From positions 24,428,001 through 24,492,000 of the forward strand of contig CM114275.1 of the NCBI GenBank assembly GCA_050084515.1: DNA of 64,000 nt, in the 5' to 3' direction. This DNA is from Blasia pusilla. Taxonomy: Eukaryota > Marchantiophyta > Marchantiopsida > Blasiales. The first letter of the stretch is position 1. The number at the start of each line of letters is the position of its first letter. The notes beneath the pieces were generated by a model. It made no database searches and had not been told where the DNA came from. It saw only the letters and a program-made list of their open reading frames with translations. Shown here one piece after another: positions 50,437 to 59,691 of the stretch. Made by a program: the position numbers and the translations under genes.

Positions 50437-50950
50437 TTATGGTTGGTATATTTATATTCCTCATCATAAGGAAAGAAAATCCCAACCTCAATAAATGGGA
50501 GAGCCCATCACAAGTAAAAAAAGGAAGGGACTCAAATAGAAGATGAAGTCCAAGCCCCTAAGGCCAAAACCACACAAAGAGAATAGGAAATGGAGAATTT
50601 CTCTAGAAACTAATTTTACTAGCATTAGGAACAATATCAATAATAGTTAGGGAAAGAAAACTTGGAGGGAATAGAAAATGGAGAATCTTCCTAGAAACTT
50701 ATTTCACTAATATTGGAAAAAATTTCAATAATGGTTAAGGAAAGACTACTAAAAGGGCATAAAAAATGAAGAATCTCCCTAGAAACTTATTCCACTAATA
50801 TTGGAAAAAATTTCAAAAATAGTTAAGGAAAGACTACTAAAAGGGAATAGAAAATGGAGAATCTCACTACAAACATATTTCACTAATATGGGAAATAATA
50901 GCAATGATAGCTAGGGCAAGATGACTACTTGTAAGGGGATCTCTATCTGT
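50437..50950 (-). mobile_element. RLE-type LINE 3' region with internal 88-bp tandem repeats (copy 3a)
   Basis: The plus strand here aligns with the plus strand of 46.37-46.63 kb (CCCCTAAGGCCAAAACCA, TAGGAACAATATCAATAATAG, then GACTACTTGTAAGGGGATCTCTA). It is therefore the 3' untranslated part of a minus-oriented element. Within it a unit of 88 bp starting GAATAGAAAATGGAGAAT repeats about four times from 50581. Confidence 0.6.
50581..50930. repeat. 88-bp tandem repeat, about four units
   Basis: Units start at 50581, 50669, 50757 and 50845, each with AATGGAGAATCT-like and TTCACTAATATTGGAA-like blocks. Spacing is exactly 88 bp. The copies are diverged by substitutions. Confidence 0.9.
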
Positions 50951-51610
50951 GGCATCTACTAGTGTGGTACTCTACCATCGGTGGTTGGTTCGACACACGG
51001 TGAGTGTCGCCGGAGTCTGGATCCACTTGGCATGCATTTGGCCCGCTATCTAGTTGGGGGTGAGAGGATAGCCTCTCACAATGCGGTGCGGGATATCATA
51101 TTCATTATTGCTTGTGAGAGTGGCTTCTATGTGTAGAGAGAGGCGCTACTCCATGCAGGAGTCCCTTATTCGTGCTCATCTTTATATGACGCAAGAGGCT
51201 GAGGTGGTGGTGACGGATGTTGTAGTGATGAATCCTACGCGGGAGGTTGTGCGAGCCCAAGTGGTGGCACAAGGGAGATTGCTACAAGGAGCAACGGCGG
51301 CGACGAAGAAGAAGACACATATTTATAGTCGATTCCACGATGGACACTGATTTGTTCCCCCAGCCATAGAGATGTACGGGGTTATGGGGGAGAGATTTGA
51401 CTCATTTTTATGGACTGCGGTCATCATCTCTGGTTGAAAAATGGATCGTCCTTAGCTACTTTGATTCTTTATCGTACGCAACGGATCTCCATAACTTAAT
51501 AACGTGCCCGAGCTATTGAGCTTTTACGGCTGGGTCGGGCTTTGGGAAACGCCGGAGCTAGAGTCCCCCTCTTTTGTTTTCCCCGATGGTTTTCCATCAT
51601 GCATATTTAC
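50951..51610 (+). pseudogene. RLE-type LINE C-terminal fragment in opposite orientation (copy 3b)
   Basis: The plus strand encodes a decayed version of the CCHC segment (ECRRSLDPLGMHLARY, last Cys lost) and of RAHLYMTQEAEVVVTDVVV. The endonuclease-region frame 51081-51350 is open for 89 codons. It is closest to the 46.4-47.5 kb copy. It is joined head-to-head with the antisense 3' region on its left. Confidence 0.7.
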
Positions 51611-51859
51611 TAAGGTTGATCATTTCCCCAAACGGGGGAATGATCATGCCGGAACTTGTTACCAAAATTAGAGAGTGGAGACAAGTCCAAAACAAATGAC
51701 ATGAATATGAGAAAACGAAAAATAGAGGAAAAGGAAAGAGCCAACAAATTTACAAAGTGCGATGAAGACCGGCGGAACTGGTCGCCCGAGAATGGAGCAC
51801 GCAACACGGCACCGCGAGAATCTTGGACAGTAATTGAGCATTAAGTAATAGGAAGCATT

Positions 51860-52260
51860 TCGTACTAAATTAGCATCTCTCTGGATAAGAGTGTCAGAGG
51901 GGCTCAGTACAGTCAGGACAGTGACCGGGTTCCCACGGCGGCTCATTAACGTGGCGGCCGGGAGGTGGGGCCCGTGCTCCGGTCCTGAGGAGTGGGCCGG
52001 GCCCTGCGGCGGGGGCCGTCGCTCGTTCGGTTGACGGCAAGGGATATAGGATCCAGTCTATCTCCTCCCGTTTCCTGTGGATGGATGGCGTCGGCCGTTG
52101 TTCCCCCTACGTGGTTGGGCTGCGAGCCACGTGGTTTCTCACTCTTTGATGGCGCCGCGACATCCTCCGGTCTAGTGGTCAAAACAAACCGCTGCTTCTG
52201 TGGAGGTCATTCTTTTTCCAGGAGTCGTGACTTTGTTGCTGTAGAGATTATTCGATTTTA
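51860..52260. other. Short GC-rich island, no gene recognised
   Basis: GC-rich segment about 1 kb downstream of the minus-strand PPR gene's stop. It may mark another promoter. No domain was recognised in its open frames. Confidence 0.35.
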
Positions 52261-53184
52261 GAGGAGATTTTCTTTCTCTCTCATCTATGGCTTTTGTGGG
52301 TTTGGATGTGCTTGGTTTTTAGCTCCCTTTTTATTTTATACCTTTGGTTTTCCTATCTTCTTTCGTTGGCTGGATTTGAAGTGCTTTTCATCCTCTTTTA
52401 TATCTTCGATTCAATAGATTCTTATCCTGTGATTCCATACATTCTTATGTGTTTGATTTTATAGATTCACGGTATCTTTGACCGGTTTTCCCATGTTCTT
52501 TTGTTGTTTGGGTTCTGGTTGTATTATTATTATCATAATTTTGTTTAGTTTTTCTTTTAAATCTTTACTTGTTCTTCCTTTGGGCTGATTGTGAGATCAT
52601 TTTGATGCTTTGGATCCTGCGAATTACTTTTGGCGCAGGTGAGTTGAATTTGGAAACGAGGAACCTCCATTGCAATGTAGTGTGCCCAAGTCATTGGCCT
52701 TCTCAGGCCCTCAGAGAGGGTAGTAGGAAATAGGAATGGCTTTTCGATAATCTTTTCGTTTTCGCTCATGGGAGACACTAGTGAGTTGCGTAGTGCGATA
52801 ATGAGTATTGCTTGCATTGTAGTGTGTCCAATCGATGTTGAAAGAGTAACTTGAAGTTTGTCATCAAAGCAAACATCCCATCAACAAAAGTGCACGTCTC
52901 ATGTGCGTGCAAGATGACAATGGGATCCAAATCTTCACACAAAGCATTCTTTGTGATGGTCTTTTTGAGCATATTAGAGAAATAATTGACGCTTTAACTT
53001 GTTTAGTGTGCATTTGTGCAGAATCCCTTGTAGATTGCTTGTTCCTAGGATCTAGTACGGGATGACCTCAAAAAATGAGTTGCCCTAAATGCCATTGTGT
53101 CAATATGTCACATGTAGGAAATGGGCACCAATTGTTCACTTTCATTTATATACAGAGCACAGCTTGCTCAAAAGTTGTGGGGCA
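52261..53184. other. 3' flank of the PPR gene
   Basis: AT-rich, no recognised coding domain. The part nearest 53184 is probably the PPR 3' untranslated region. Confidence 0.4.
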
Positions 53185-53365
53185 TCATATGGACATTGGT
53201 GCACTTGCACTTTCAATAGATGCTTCGATTGCCTTCTTTAAGATGCCCACTTCTTCGCTTCGCAGGATTTCTACCGTGGGCTCAAACTCTAGCGCTTCAG
53301 GTCGCTGTCCTGTATTTCTCAGGGCATTTAACACCCCTTTTGAGATGACAAAATCAGGGGAGCAC
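53185..53365 (-). CDS. PPR terminal exon E
   Basis: Acceptor TTTTGTGGCAG. One base completes the split codon, then 59 codons and TGA. The tail (EEVGILKKAIEASIESASAP) is not a PPR motif and probably forms the C-terminus. Confidence 0.75.
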
Positions 53366-56006
53366 CTGCCACAAAAAACCACAAAAACCACAATTATACA
53401 TACATGAGATGCCAGGAGCCTGTGTGATTCTCACTTTGTGACGCCACACCCAAAACACAGTTGGTAAGTTCTTGAACATCCGAACTAGAGGACAGTGAAC
53501 TTTGAAATAGACGCCAGTGATCTTCAAGTAAAACACAACACCTGACATAGAAAGAGGGTCGCAAACAGGTTTCAAAACTCTTACGATCTTAAGATCATGA
53601 GTTTTCTTGCATTTTTCAAATGCAAAGATAGATACATTGATAGATGGATGGATAGATGAAGCGCAGCAAAAGAGAAACCTGTTAGAAAGCATTTGATAGT
53701 AGACATCCAGATACTGATTCCAGAGAGACAGCTTCTCCAAGCATTGGAGAACCGTCTTATATGTTCCAAGACCAGGCTCTACCCTCTCAGCTTTGTAAGA
53801 ACCCAATAACTGTCACAAACCGAGAGTCCTTGATGTTAGGATAAACTGTGCATCAAACTATTTTTACTCACGAATCCAAGAACCAAGCGACATCTGAAAA
53901 TTGTTTCCGCAGTTTATGATTTCAGGGGTTCTACTCTTACTCCATAAGGGTCCACCACCAGCTACCTATTTTTATTTGGAAACTTCCACCTTGTATTTTC
54001 CTTGATAGGTTTCTTTCATTCCTTTTCTATCAATGTCCGCTTTGGTGTTAAGAACCATGCAAGATCACCTTACCTCAATACACTTTCTCCAGTTTTGTGC
54101 CTTCGCGAAACTATTAATCAATATATCATAAATCTCACCATCTGGTACAATGCCAGAATCTTTCAGTTGCCCGAACACCTGCATTCAGAGCAAGACCCTC
54201 CTTCCTATCAAGATCAGAATAACGATTCCTCTCGTTTTAGTTCAGGATCCTTGAGAACCATGAGAACTAAGTTTACTTTCGAGGAATTGGAGTTACAGCA
54301 AAAAATCAGAGGGAATATTGTGAGAAAATGACTGCCTAGGTAGGTGTCAAAATTTACAGTCCTTGCCAACCTTCATCAATTGTTGTACTCTCCCATTGTC
54401 TCCAAGGCATCTCAGAAGGTGTTTACCACTTTCAGGTGTGAGTTTTACTCCAGCTTGCAGCATCTCTTCAGACAGCTGCAGTGCTGTTCTCCAGTTCTTA
54501 GAACTACAAGGGCAGAAAGTCAATCAAAGTCAGAGAGCCAACTATTTACACCAACTGAGGAACAGTCTAACAAGCAATTATGAGGGTAACTAAGGAGAAC
54601 ATCAACCAGATGAAAATTGAAAGATTCTCGAATTTGGGTTAGCCAATATCATTTAAGTGGGGTGTGGATCAGTTCAGAAGATATAATAGTCAGAAATGCC
54701 CTGTCTCATGTTTATAAGATCTCTGCCTGGAGTCAGATGATTATTCTACAGCATGCACAGCTTTTGGTGAGAACTCCTGAGGCTCTTGGTGTCTTGTGCA
54801 GCACTAGCTCTGGTGCAGAGTGATTTGAGAGAGACTGTACTCATTAAGTAGTGCCTGTCATAGCCTTGCGACCATAAACCCCACGCCCTAGTTGGACGGT
54901 GCGTGATTTGAGAAAGAGAGAAAGAGGAGCTGTGTATGTCAGTCGGTGCCTCACTGGAAGGCAGTCGTTTGTTCAGCTAGCTGATGGAGATTGTTTGTGC
55001 TCAGAGAGTGAGAGCTGTGTGATATCTGAGCTGGGGACAAGTGAGAATCTGTGTTGTGAGTGCAGGGTGTGGATGTGTAGAATTCTCCTTAAGAGTTGAT
55101 AGATCATAAAGAGAGTCACATCAGGGCAGGAGTCGGGTTAGAGTAGTGACCTGTACACTGATTTGCTGCTTGTGCATGCTGAAATCATGGATAGGATAGG
55201 TGAAGCTACCTCTGGTATTGCACCAGAGGGTCAGCTGATCCAACTTAGCAACATATAATGGGTAGTTCATTCTTAGCTACATGTTTCTGAAACATATATG
55301 GAATGGTTGAGGATAATATAAGAAGGCTCTTGGTGAGCCCCCTCTGCTGATTTGAAGAAGAGGTCAGACTTCTCATGGAAGTAAAAGGACATCATTCTTC
55401 TACAGCAGATCAAGACCCACTGATGGCTGCAAATTAGGAAGATGAATCGTAGTGTCATGGATCAGATAGGGTGACAAAACTCCGATGGAAGAGTTGACTG
55501 AATAGCTGTGCAACTGATAGTTGTGACTGTTCTACTCGTAGAGAAGCCTCTAGAGTATTGTGCTTTCATAAGTCCTTGTTTAATGAGTTCAACTAACTAT
55601 AATTAGAAGAAAGGAACTTTTCTCCATCTCCTGTGTCTTATGATCTGAATATATCGTATCCTGTCATTTTCCACGTCCCTACTTGAGCAGTACAATCGGT
55701 TTCTCACACCTTGCACATCACAGCCCCTCTACATCTTAGCACATCTCTGGAAGCATCAACCAATTAGAAGTCTATTTTCTCATTAGATGAAAGAAGAAGC
55801 TTACGTGCTACAAGCTGCAAGCAGCTCTGTATAGGCAATTCCATTGTATTGCAGTTTCTTTCTCCACTTTGACCAAAGTTGGAGAGTCATCTCTGTCTGC
55901 CCACATCGATTAAAAGCAGAGAAGAGAGCTGAACATGCCACTGCATCCAGTTGTATACCATCATTCTCCATCTCCTTTAGCACGGCTGAAGCAAGCTCAG
56001 GCTTCT
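53185..56006 (-). CDS. Pentatricopeptide repeat (PPR) protein, 3' portion of an intron-rich gene
   Basis: PPR proteins bind organellar RNA through arrays of about 35-residue helical repeats and act in processing, editing, stability or translation in plastids and mitochondria. Five minus-strand exons were read: A 56006-55805 (LASAVLKEMENDGIQLDAVA, then FNRCGQTEMTLQLW), B 54496-54371 (NWRTALQLSEEMLQAGVKL), C 54178-54074 (VFGQLKDSGIVPDGEIYDIL), D 53809-53679 (ERVEPGLGTYKTVLQCLEKL) and E 53365-53185 (PDFVISKGVLNALRNTGQ), ending in TGA. B to E have AG/GT junctions in matching phase (0, 0, 0, then 2). Exon C is exactly 35 codons, one repeat. A leaves two bases over while B starts in phase 0, so an exon between them is missing from my reading or lost. 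Repeats look P-type, with no E or DYW domain at the C-terminus. The 5' end, with any targeting peptide, is not found and may lie beyond the LINE at 56.4 kb. Confidence 0.8.
53679..53809 (-). CDS. PPR exon D
   Basis: 131 bp, acceptor GTTTGTGACAG and donor CTAACAG|GTTTCT. Phase 0 start, ending with two bases that complete a codon in exon E. Confidence 0.78.
54074..54178 (-). CDS. PPR exon C (one repeat)
   Basis: Exactly 105 bp, acceptor GAATGCAG and donor ATTGAG|GTAAGG. It encodes a single 35-residue PPR motif. Confidence 0.82.
54371..54496 (-). CDS. PPR exon B
   Basis: Forty-two codons, acceptor GTTCTAAG and donor ATGAAG|GTTGGC, phase 0 at both ends, with a PPR helix pair. Confidence 0.78.
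54575..55253 (+). mobile_element. Old Copia LTR relic in a PPR intron, related to the 58.5 kb element
   Basis: Diverged relative of the Copia LTR. It shares blocks such as TTCTACAGCATGCACAG, ACTCCTGAGGCTCTTGG, CTGATGGAGATTGTTTGTGCTC and GAGTCACATCA in the same order and orientation. It keeps an ATG at 55187, at the same distance from the LTR end as the gag start in the young copy, and a TTTATAAG box near 54713 where the young 3' LTR has TATATAA. The left end is unclear. The right end is probably CA at 55252-55253, followed by a decayed primer-site-like TATAATGGG. No coding interior survives. Confidence 0.7.
55805..56006 (-). CDS. PPR exon A
   Basis: Acceptor CTCTGCGCAG and donor AGCAC|GTAAGC. 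It encodes about 67 residues covering nearly two PPR repeats. Its end phase does not fit exon B. Confidence 0.8.
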
Positions 56007-56610
56007 CTGCGCAGAGTGGAAGGAAGTATGTAAGCTTGGTAAAGTAGCTGTCCTATCACCATGCGTCTCTCGTCAGCTAACATTCTTGCAATTTCAACAG
56101 AAATTGCAACTGTGAGATGAGGAACAGACTTTAATTTTACCTTGAAAAGTTACAAAGTTTCTTTTTATCTGTGGTTAAGAAAGTATTTTCCAGATTGTTA
56201 TCTCATCTTTTAGGATTTCCCAATTGCCCTCTATAGCCTTGATTAGTATCTTAGGTTTCAATTAAGCTAGGAACTGTCCTATAAGAGCAAGACTCACTAG
56301 AGCACTCTCATTCTCTTGCTCCTGAACCTGCAAGATTCTTGAGTGTTGTTTCTCAGCCTGGGTGGCTGACCTATTGTGGAGGAAGGAGTTGATGTTGTGT
56401 AGTATCTACCACAATAGGCACACTTCTTCTGGATCACGGTAGCAAAGGAAGTAGGACTTCAAAATGATCTCTTCACAGTGACTTGTTACTTCCGCCATGC
56501 TACACTCAAAGGAGACCTCCCATATGCAGCTATCTCAATCTCTGTAGCAGAAACTGCAAACAAAGGGGACATCCTGCTGTTTGGAGACTTCAACAGGAGA
56601 ACAGCTAGCT

Positions 56611-57363
56611 GTTGAAATCAGAATTCTACTTCCTCTCAGATCTTACTTTTAAAACTTTAAAAGCACAGAAAGATAGTAGATCCCTACAGGATCTTCCACT
56701 GAACCATGTACATGAGGGTAATCACTTACAAACCTGAAAGGGCAAATCTGAAATAGATTGCATGCAGAACTAGCCTGCAACTTCTATTGAGAACTGGGTG
56801 CTTGGCAAAGCAACACCTTATTAGAATACACAAGACCTGAAGAGAGGTGGTTGAAACCAAGATGCAGGAGTATGTGCTAAATTGGTTCTTGGAGCACTCT
56901 CCACTCCAATGCACATTCCATCTTAGTTGATCAAGGCACCAGCAGAGGTTCAGGTATGTAGGAGCTAATCTCAAAACATACAGCCTTAGAGGGCAGGAGT
57001 AGAAGTGAATCAAAGAAGTAGGAAAGAGAATGACGAGAGAGAGAGTTATATAGTTTCCTAGAAGAGACCAGCAGAAGGGACCACTGCATGGTAAAGCAAG
57101 GTGGAAGGGCCAGCACAACAGTAGCAGGCCAGCACATTATGAGCAGGACAGCACAACAGGGGTAGGCCAGCACATCAGGGGCAGGCCAGCACACCATGTG
57201 CACAATTTAACATAACCAAAACTAACAAGAATAGTTTGAGAGGTAACTACTAAACTAACTAAGACTTGTAACCATGATAAACTTCCAACCATAGTTTGCA
57301 AAACTAACCATAGTTAAAAAAACTTAAAGAAAAGAGCAGACAATTTAATCTGAAATCCTAACA
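56611..57363 (-). mobile_element. Solo LTR (753 bp) inserted in the LINE endonuclease
   Basis: Ends read TGTTGAAATCAG at 56611 and CTGAAATCCTAACA at 57363, so both strands start TG and end CA. Flanking 5-bp repeats are CTAGC (56606-56610) and CTGGC (57364-57368), one mismatch. The LINE endonuclease frame continues across the insertion. A minus-strand TATA-like ACTATATAAC near 57045-57060 indicates minus orientation. It contains a short repeat of GGCCAGCACA units (57110-57190). There is no internal region, so it probably arose by LTR-LTR recombination. Confidence 0.8.
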
Positions 57364-57859
57364 CTGGCAACCAAGCTGCAATCTATATACCAACCAGTAC
57401 CAGGGAAGAGGCATGTGAAGTAGAAGACTATCCTTCAAACAGATCTCTCGAGGAATTGCACCCACAGCAATGCACACCTGAGGGCACAAAGAAAACAGGC
57501 AACGGAGACAGACTTTTCGAATTGTGCTCAAACCATTGTTTAGGAATTTGCAAAGGCATCCCACTCTGGCCAGGCTGAGGTAGACAATCGAGTGGACACT
57601 CATAATCCAACAGAATTTAGAATTAGATTTCTAGTCCACAGAAAGCCTACTGGCCTATGGAATCCCTTCCATATATGTGACAGTGAAATCGCATCTGACA
57701 GGCACCTTGATCCAGATTTCAAACATTTCTGTTTAAGGTTCCCACAGAGGAGATTTGCTTTTTTAGTGAAGGCCTGGATTTTTCTCCAAATTCTTGACCT
57801 GGAAGCATAGTCAAGTCACAGACATGAAAGGCACAAAAGACATACTCTCTCGAACATGG

Positions 57860-58542
57860 ATCATCCAAGAACATAACTGCTTCTAAACCCGACAGACTAT
57901 TCTGTTGCGTTGTTGACTTCAAAAACGCATTTGACACGGTATCAAGGGCACTCTTATGGAAACGTCTAGAAGAAATGGAGGCTCCCATGCACACGATCAC
58001 TGCAATTAAAGTGTTGTATGCCAAGGTTATGGCAAAGATCACCACAAAAAATGGCAAATCAGATACTTTGATATCCAACATTGGAGTGAAATAGGGTTGC
58101 CCATTGTCTCATATATTATTTGGGCTTTATGTTGATGAACTTGAGGAGATACTCTCTCAGGTGAATGGAGATCCACCTGAACTGGCCACATGCTTGATAC
58201 CACAGGGACTTTATGCAGATAACATCATTTTGATGTCCAGAACGGGCCAAGGTCTACAACTATATCTAAACACGCTGTGGGGCCCTAAGGTAGATATGGA
58301 ATGGAAGTCAATCAGCAAAAAACTAAGATAGGCATATCCAGTTCTCAACTACCACCAGCCAAGTGGTTGTACACGTTCAACTATGGAAAAGGCGCGAGCA
58401 GAGAAGCTACTGAGATCATGGATGAGTGTGTCTACCTGGACTCAACAACCATGGAGAATCCATGGCAGTCGAAGAAAGCTAATGCAGCGTTGAGATGTCT
58501 TCACCTGCTGGAATCCAATTGCAAGAGAATGGACATGTGGCA
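57860..58542 (+). pseudogene. LINE family A copy 2 reverse transcriptase, broken
   Basis: Motif A is LFCCVVDFKNAFDT. Motif B is interrupted by a TAG before GCPLSHILFGLY. Motif C reads YADNIILMSR, so the second catalytic Asp of the YADD box is Asn and the enzyme would be inactive even without the stops. The domain is cut by the Copia insertion at 58543. Confidence 0.88.
58538..58542. repeat. Copia target-site duplication TGGCA (left)
   Basis: The same five bases follow the 3' LTR at 63774-63778. The LINE sequence reads continuously if the element and one copy of the repeat are removed. Confidence 0.92.
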
Positions 58543-58988
58543 TGTTGAAATTTGTTAATATCTAGTTTAGTCATGCCCTAAAAGTAGTTAGTCAGATACT
58601 AACTTAATTGGATACTAATTTAGTTAGCTAGAGATAACTTAGTGTTCCTCTATCTTTTTAGGGTAACCTTGAATTAGACCAATGGAAGGTAGGTTGTTTT
58701 GTCTAGAATGCTGATGGAGATTGTTTGTGCTCAATCGTGAGCCATGTCTGATCTCTGAGCTGGTGACATGTGAGGACCTGTAGTGTGAGTGCAAGGTGTG
58801 GCTGAGTAGAATCCTTCTTAGTATCTCTTAGATAGTAAGAAGAGTCACATCATGGTAGGGCTCTGATTTGGCAATAGAGATAGGAACTGATCTGCTGATT
58901 GTGTACAAGCTGAAATCATGGATGGTCTGGCTGATGCTAGCTCTGACTTTGTACAAGGAGATACTTCTGCTGGTCAATCATTTTCTCA
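58543..58988 (+). repeat. Copia 5' LTR (446 bp, internally deleted)
   Basis: Matches the 3' LTR at both ends but lacks about 237 bp between GAATTAGA (near 58678) and GGAAGG(T/C)AGG. The missing part contains the 3' LTR's TATATAA box, so this LTR may lack its core promoter. Confidence 0.93.
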
Positions 58989-59691
58989 GGTCATGGGCCC
59001 ACCCCAAACCTTTCTCCTTAGTGATTTCAGCAGTGTAGAGAAGTTAGATGGTGGGAACTATAGAGAATGGTCCAGAACTATGATGGACATTCTAATGCTG
59101 AAAGGGTTGTGGGTGTATGTTGAGATGAAACCTCACAATCTAGAAGAGCTTGTGGTAAACTTCGCTTGGAGACAGCAAAATCAGTTGGCAGCTATCTTAC
59201 TCAAACAGACCCTGAACTCCTCTATGAGGGAGTTGGTGGATGGAATAAGCAATGCTTGGGAGATCTGGTCCAAGCTGAAGAGTTTGAACAAGGAGTCAGC
59301 TTTGACTCTAGCTATGCAAAGATGGAAGACATTGAGCTCGACAAGGATGGCTGACACAGATAGAGTTGCAGCTCACATTGCCAAAATGGAGTCAACTTTT
59401 GCACAAGTGAAAGCAGTTGGACAGGAACTGATTCCTATATGGAAGGTAACTCTGTTGCTATCCTCCTTACCTCCTCGATTTGATACAATGGTTACAATCT
59501 TTGAAACCTGGGAGGCAGATTTGCTTACATGGGAATCTCAGACCAACAAGCTCCTGAGATATGATCAGAAGCGAGAGGTGATTGTGGAAGAAACAGTCAT
59601 GCTCAACAGGGATAGGAAGTGGAAAGAGACCAGAACTTGTTACATTTGTGCAGAGAAGGGACATCTTGCTGCAATTGTCCAAAGAAGTTGA
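58918..59691 (+). CDS. Copia gag (start inside the LTR), frame ends early
   Basis: 257 codons. The first ATG lies 71 bp before the end of the 5' LTR, so the first 23-24 residues (MDGLADASSDFVQGDTSAGQ...) are LTR-encoded and the frame crosses the primer site. An alternative in-frame ATG at 58993 lies within the primer site. The body has the UBN2/gag signature (KLDGGNYREWSRTMMDIL; SLPPRFDTMVTIFE). A zinc knuckle starts CYICAEKGHLA but is lost by a one-base shift near 59670. Gag forms the particle that packages element RNA. Confidence 0.85.
   Translation: MDGLADASSDFVQGDTSAGQSFSQVMGPPQTFLLSDFSSVEKLDGGNYREWSRTMMDILMLKGLWVYVEMKPHNLEELVVNFAWRQQNQLAAILLKQTLNSSMRELVDGISNAWEIWSKLKSLNKESALTLAMQRWKTLSSTRMADTDRVAAHIAKMESTFAQVKAVGQELIPIWKVTLLLSSLPPRFDTMVTIFETWEADLLTWESQTNKLLRYDQKREVIVEETVMLNRDRKWKETRTCYICAEKGHLAAIVQRS
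58989..59003 (+). promoter_or_regulatory. Candidate primer-binding site complementary to initiator tRNA-Met anticodon arm
   Basis: GGTCATGGGCCCACC directly follows the LTR. Its complement GGTGGGCCCATGACC matches the anticodon arm of plant initiator tRNA-Met (GGTGGGCCCATAACC, from memory) at 14 of 15 positions. The mismatch lies opposite position 37, next to the anticodon. There is no match to a tRNA 3' end (no TGGTATCAGAGC). Drosophila copia is known to prime from such an internal, cleaved tRNA site. Confidence 0.75.

Noticed and set aside
50437-51610. Simple twin-priming inversion of one LINE insertion
   Set aside because: The two halves appear to share the same stretch before the 3' end, which a single twin-primed insertion should not duplicate. 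Kept only as one alternative.
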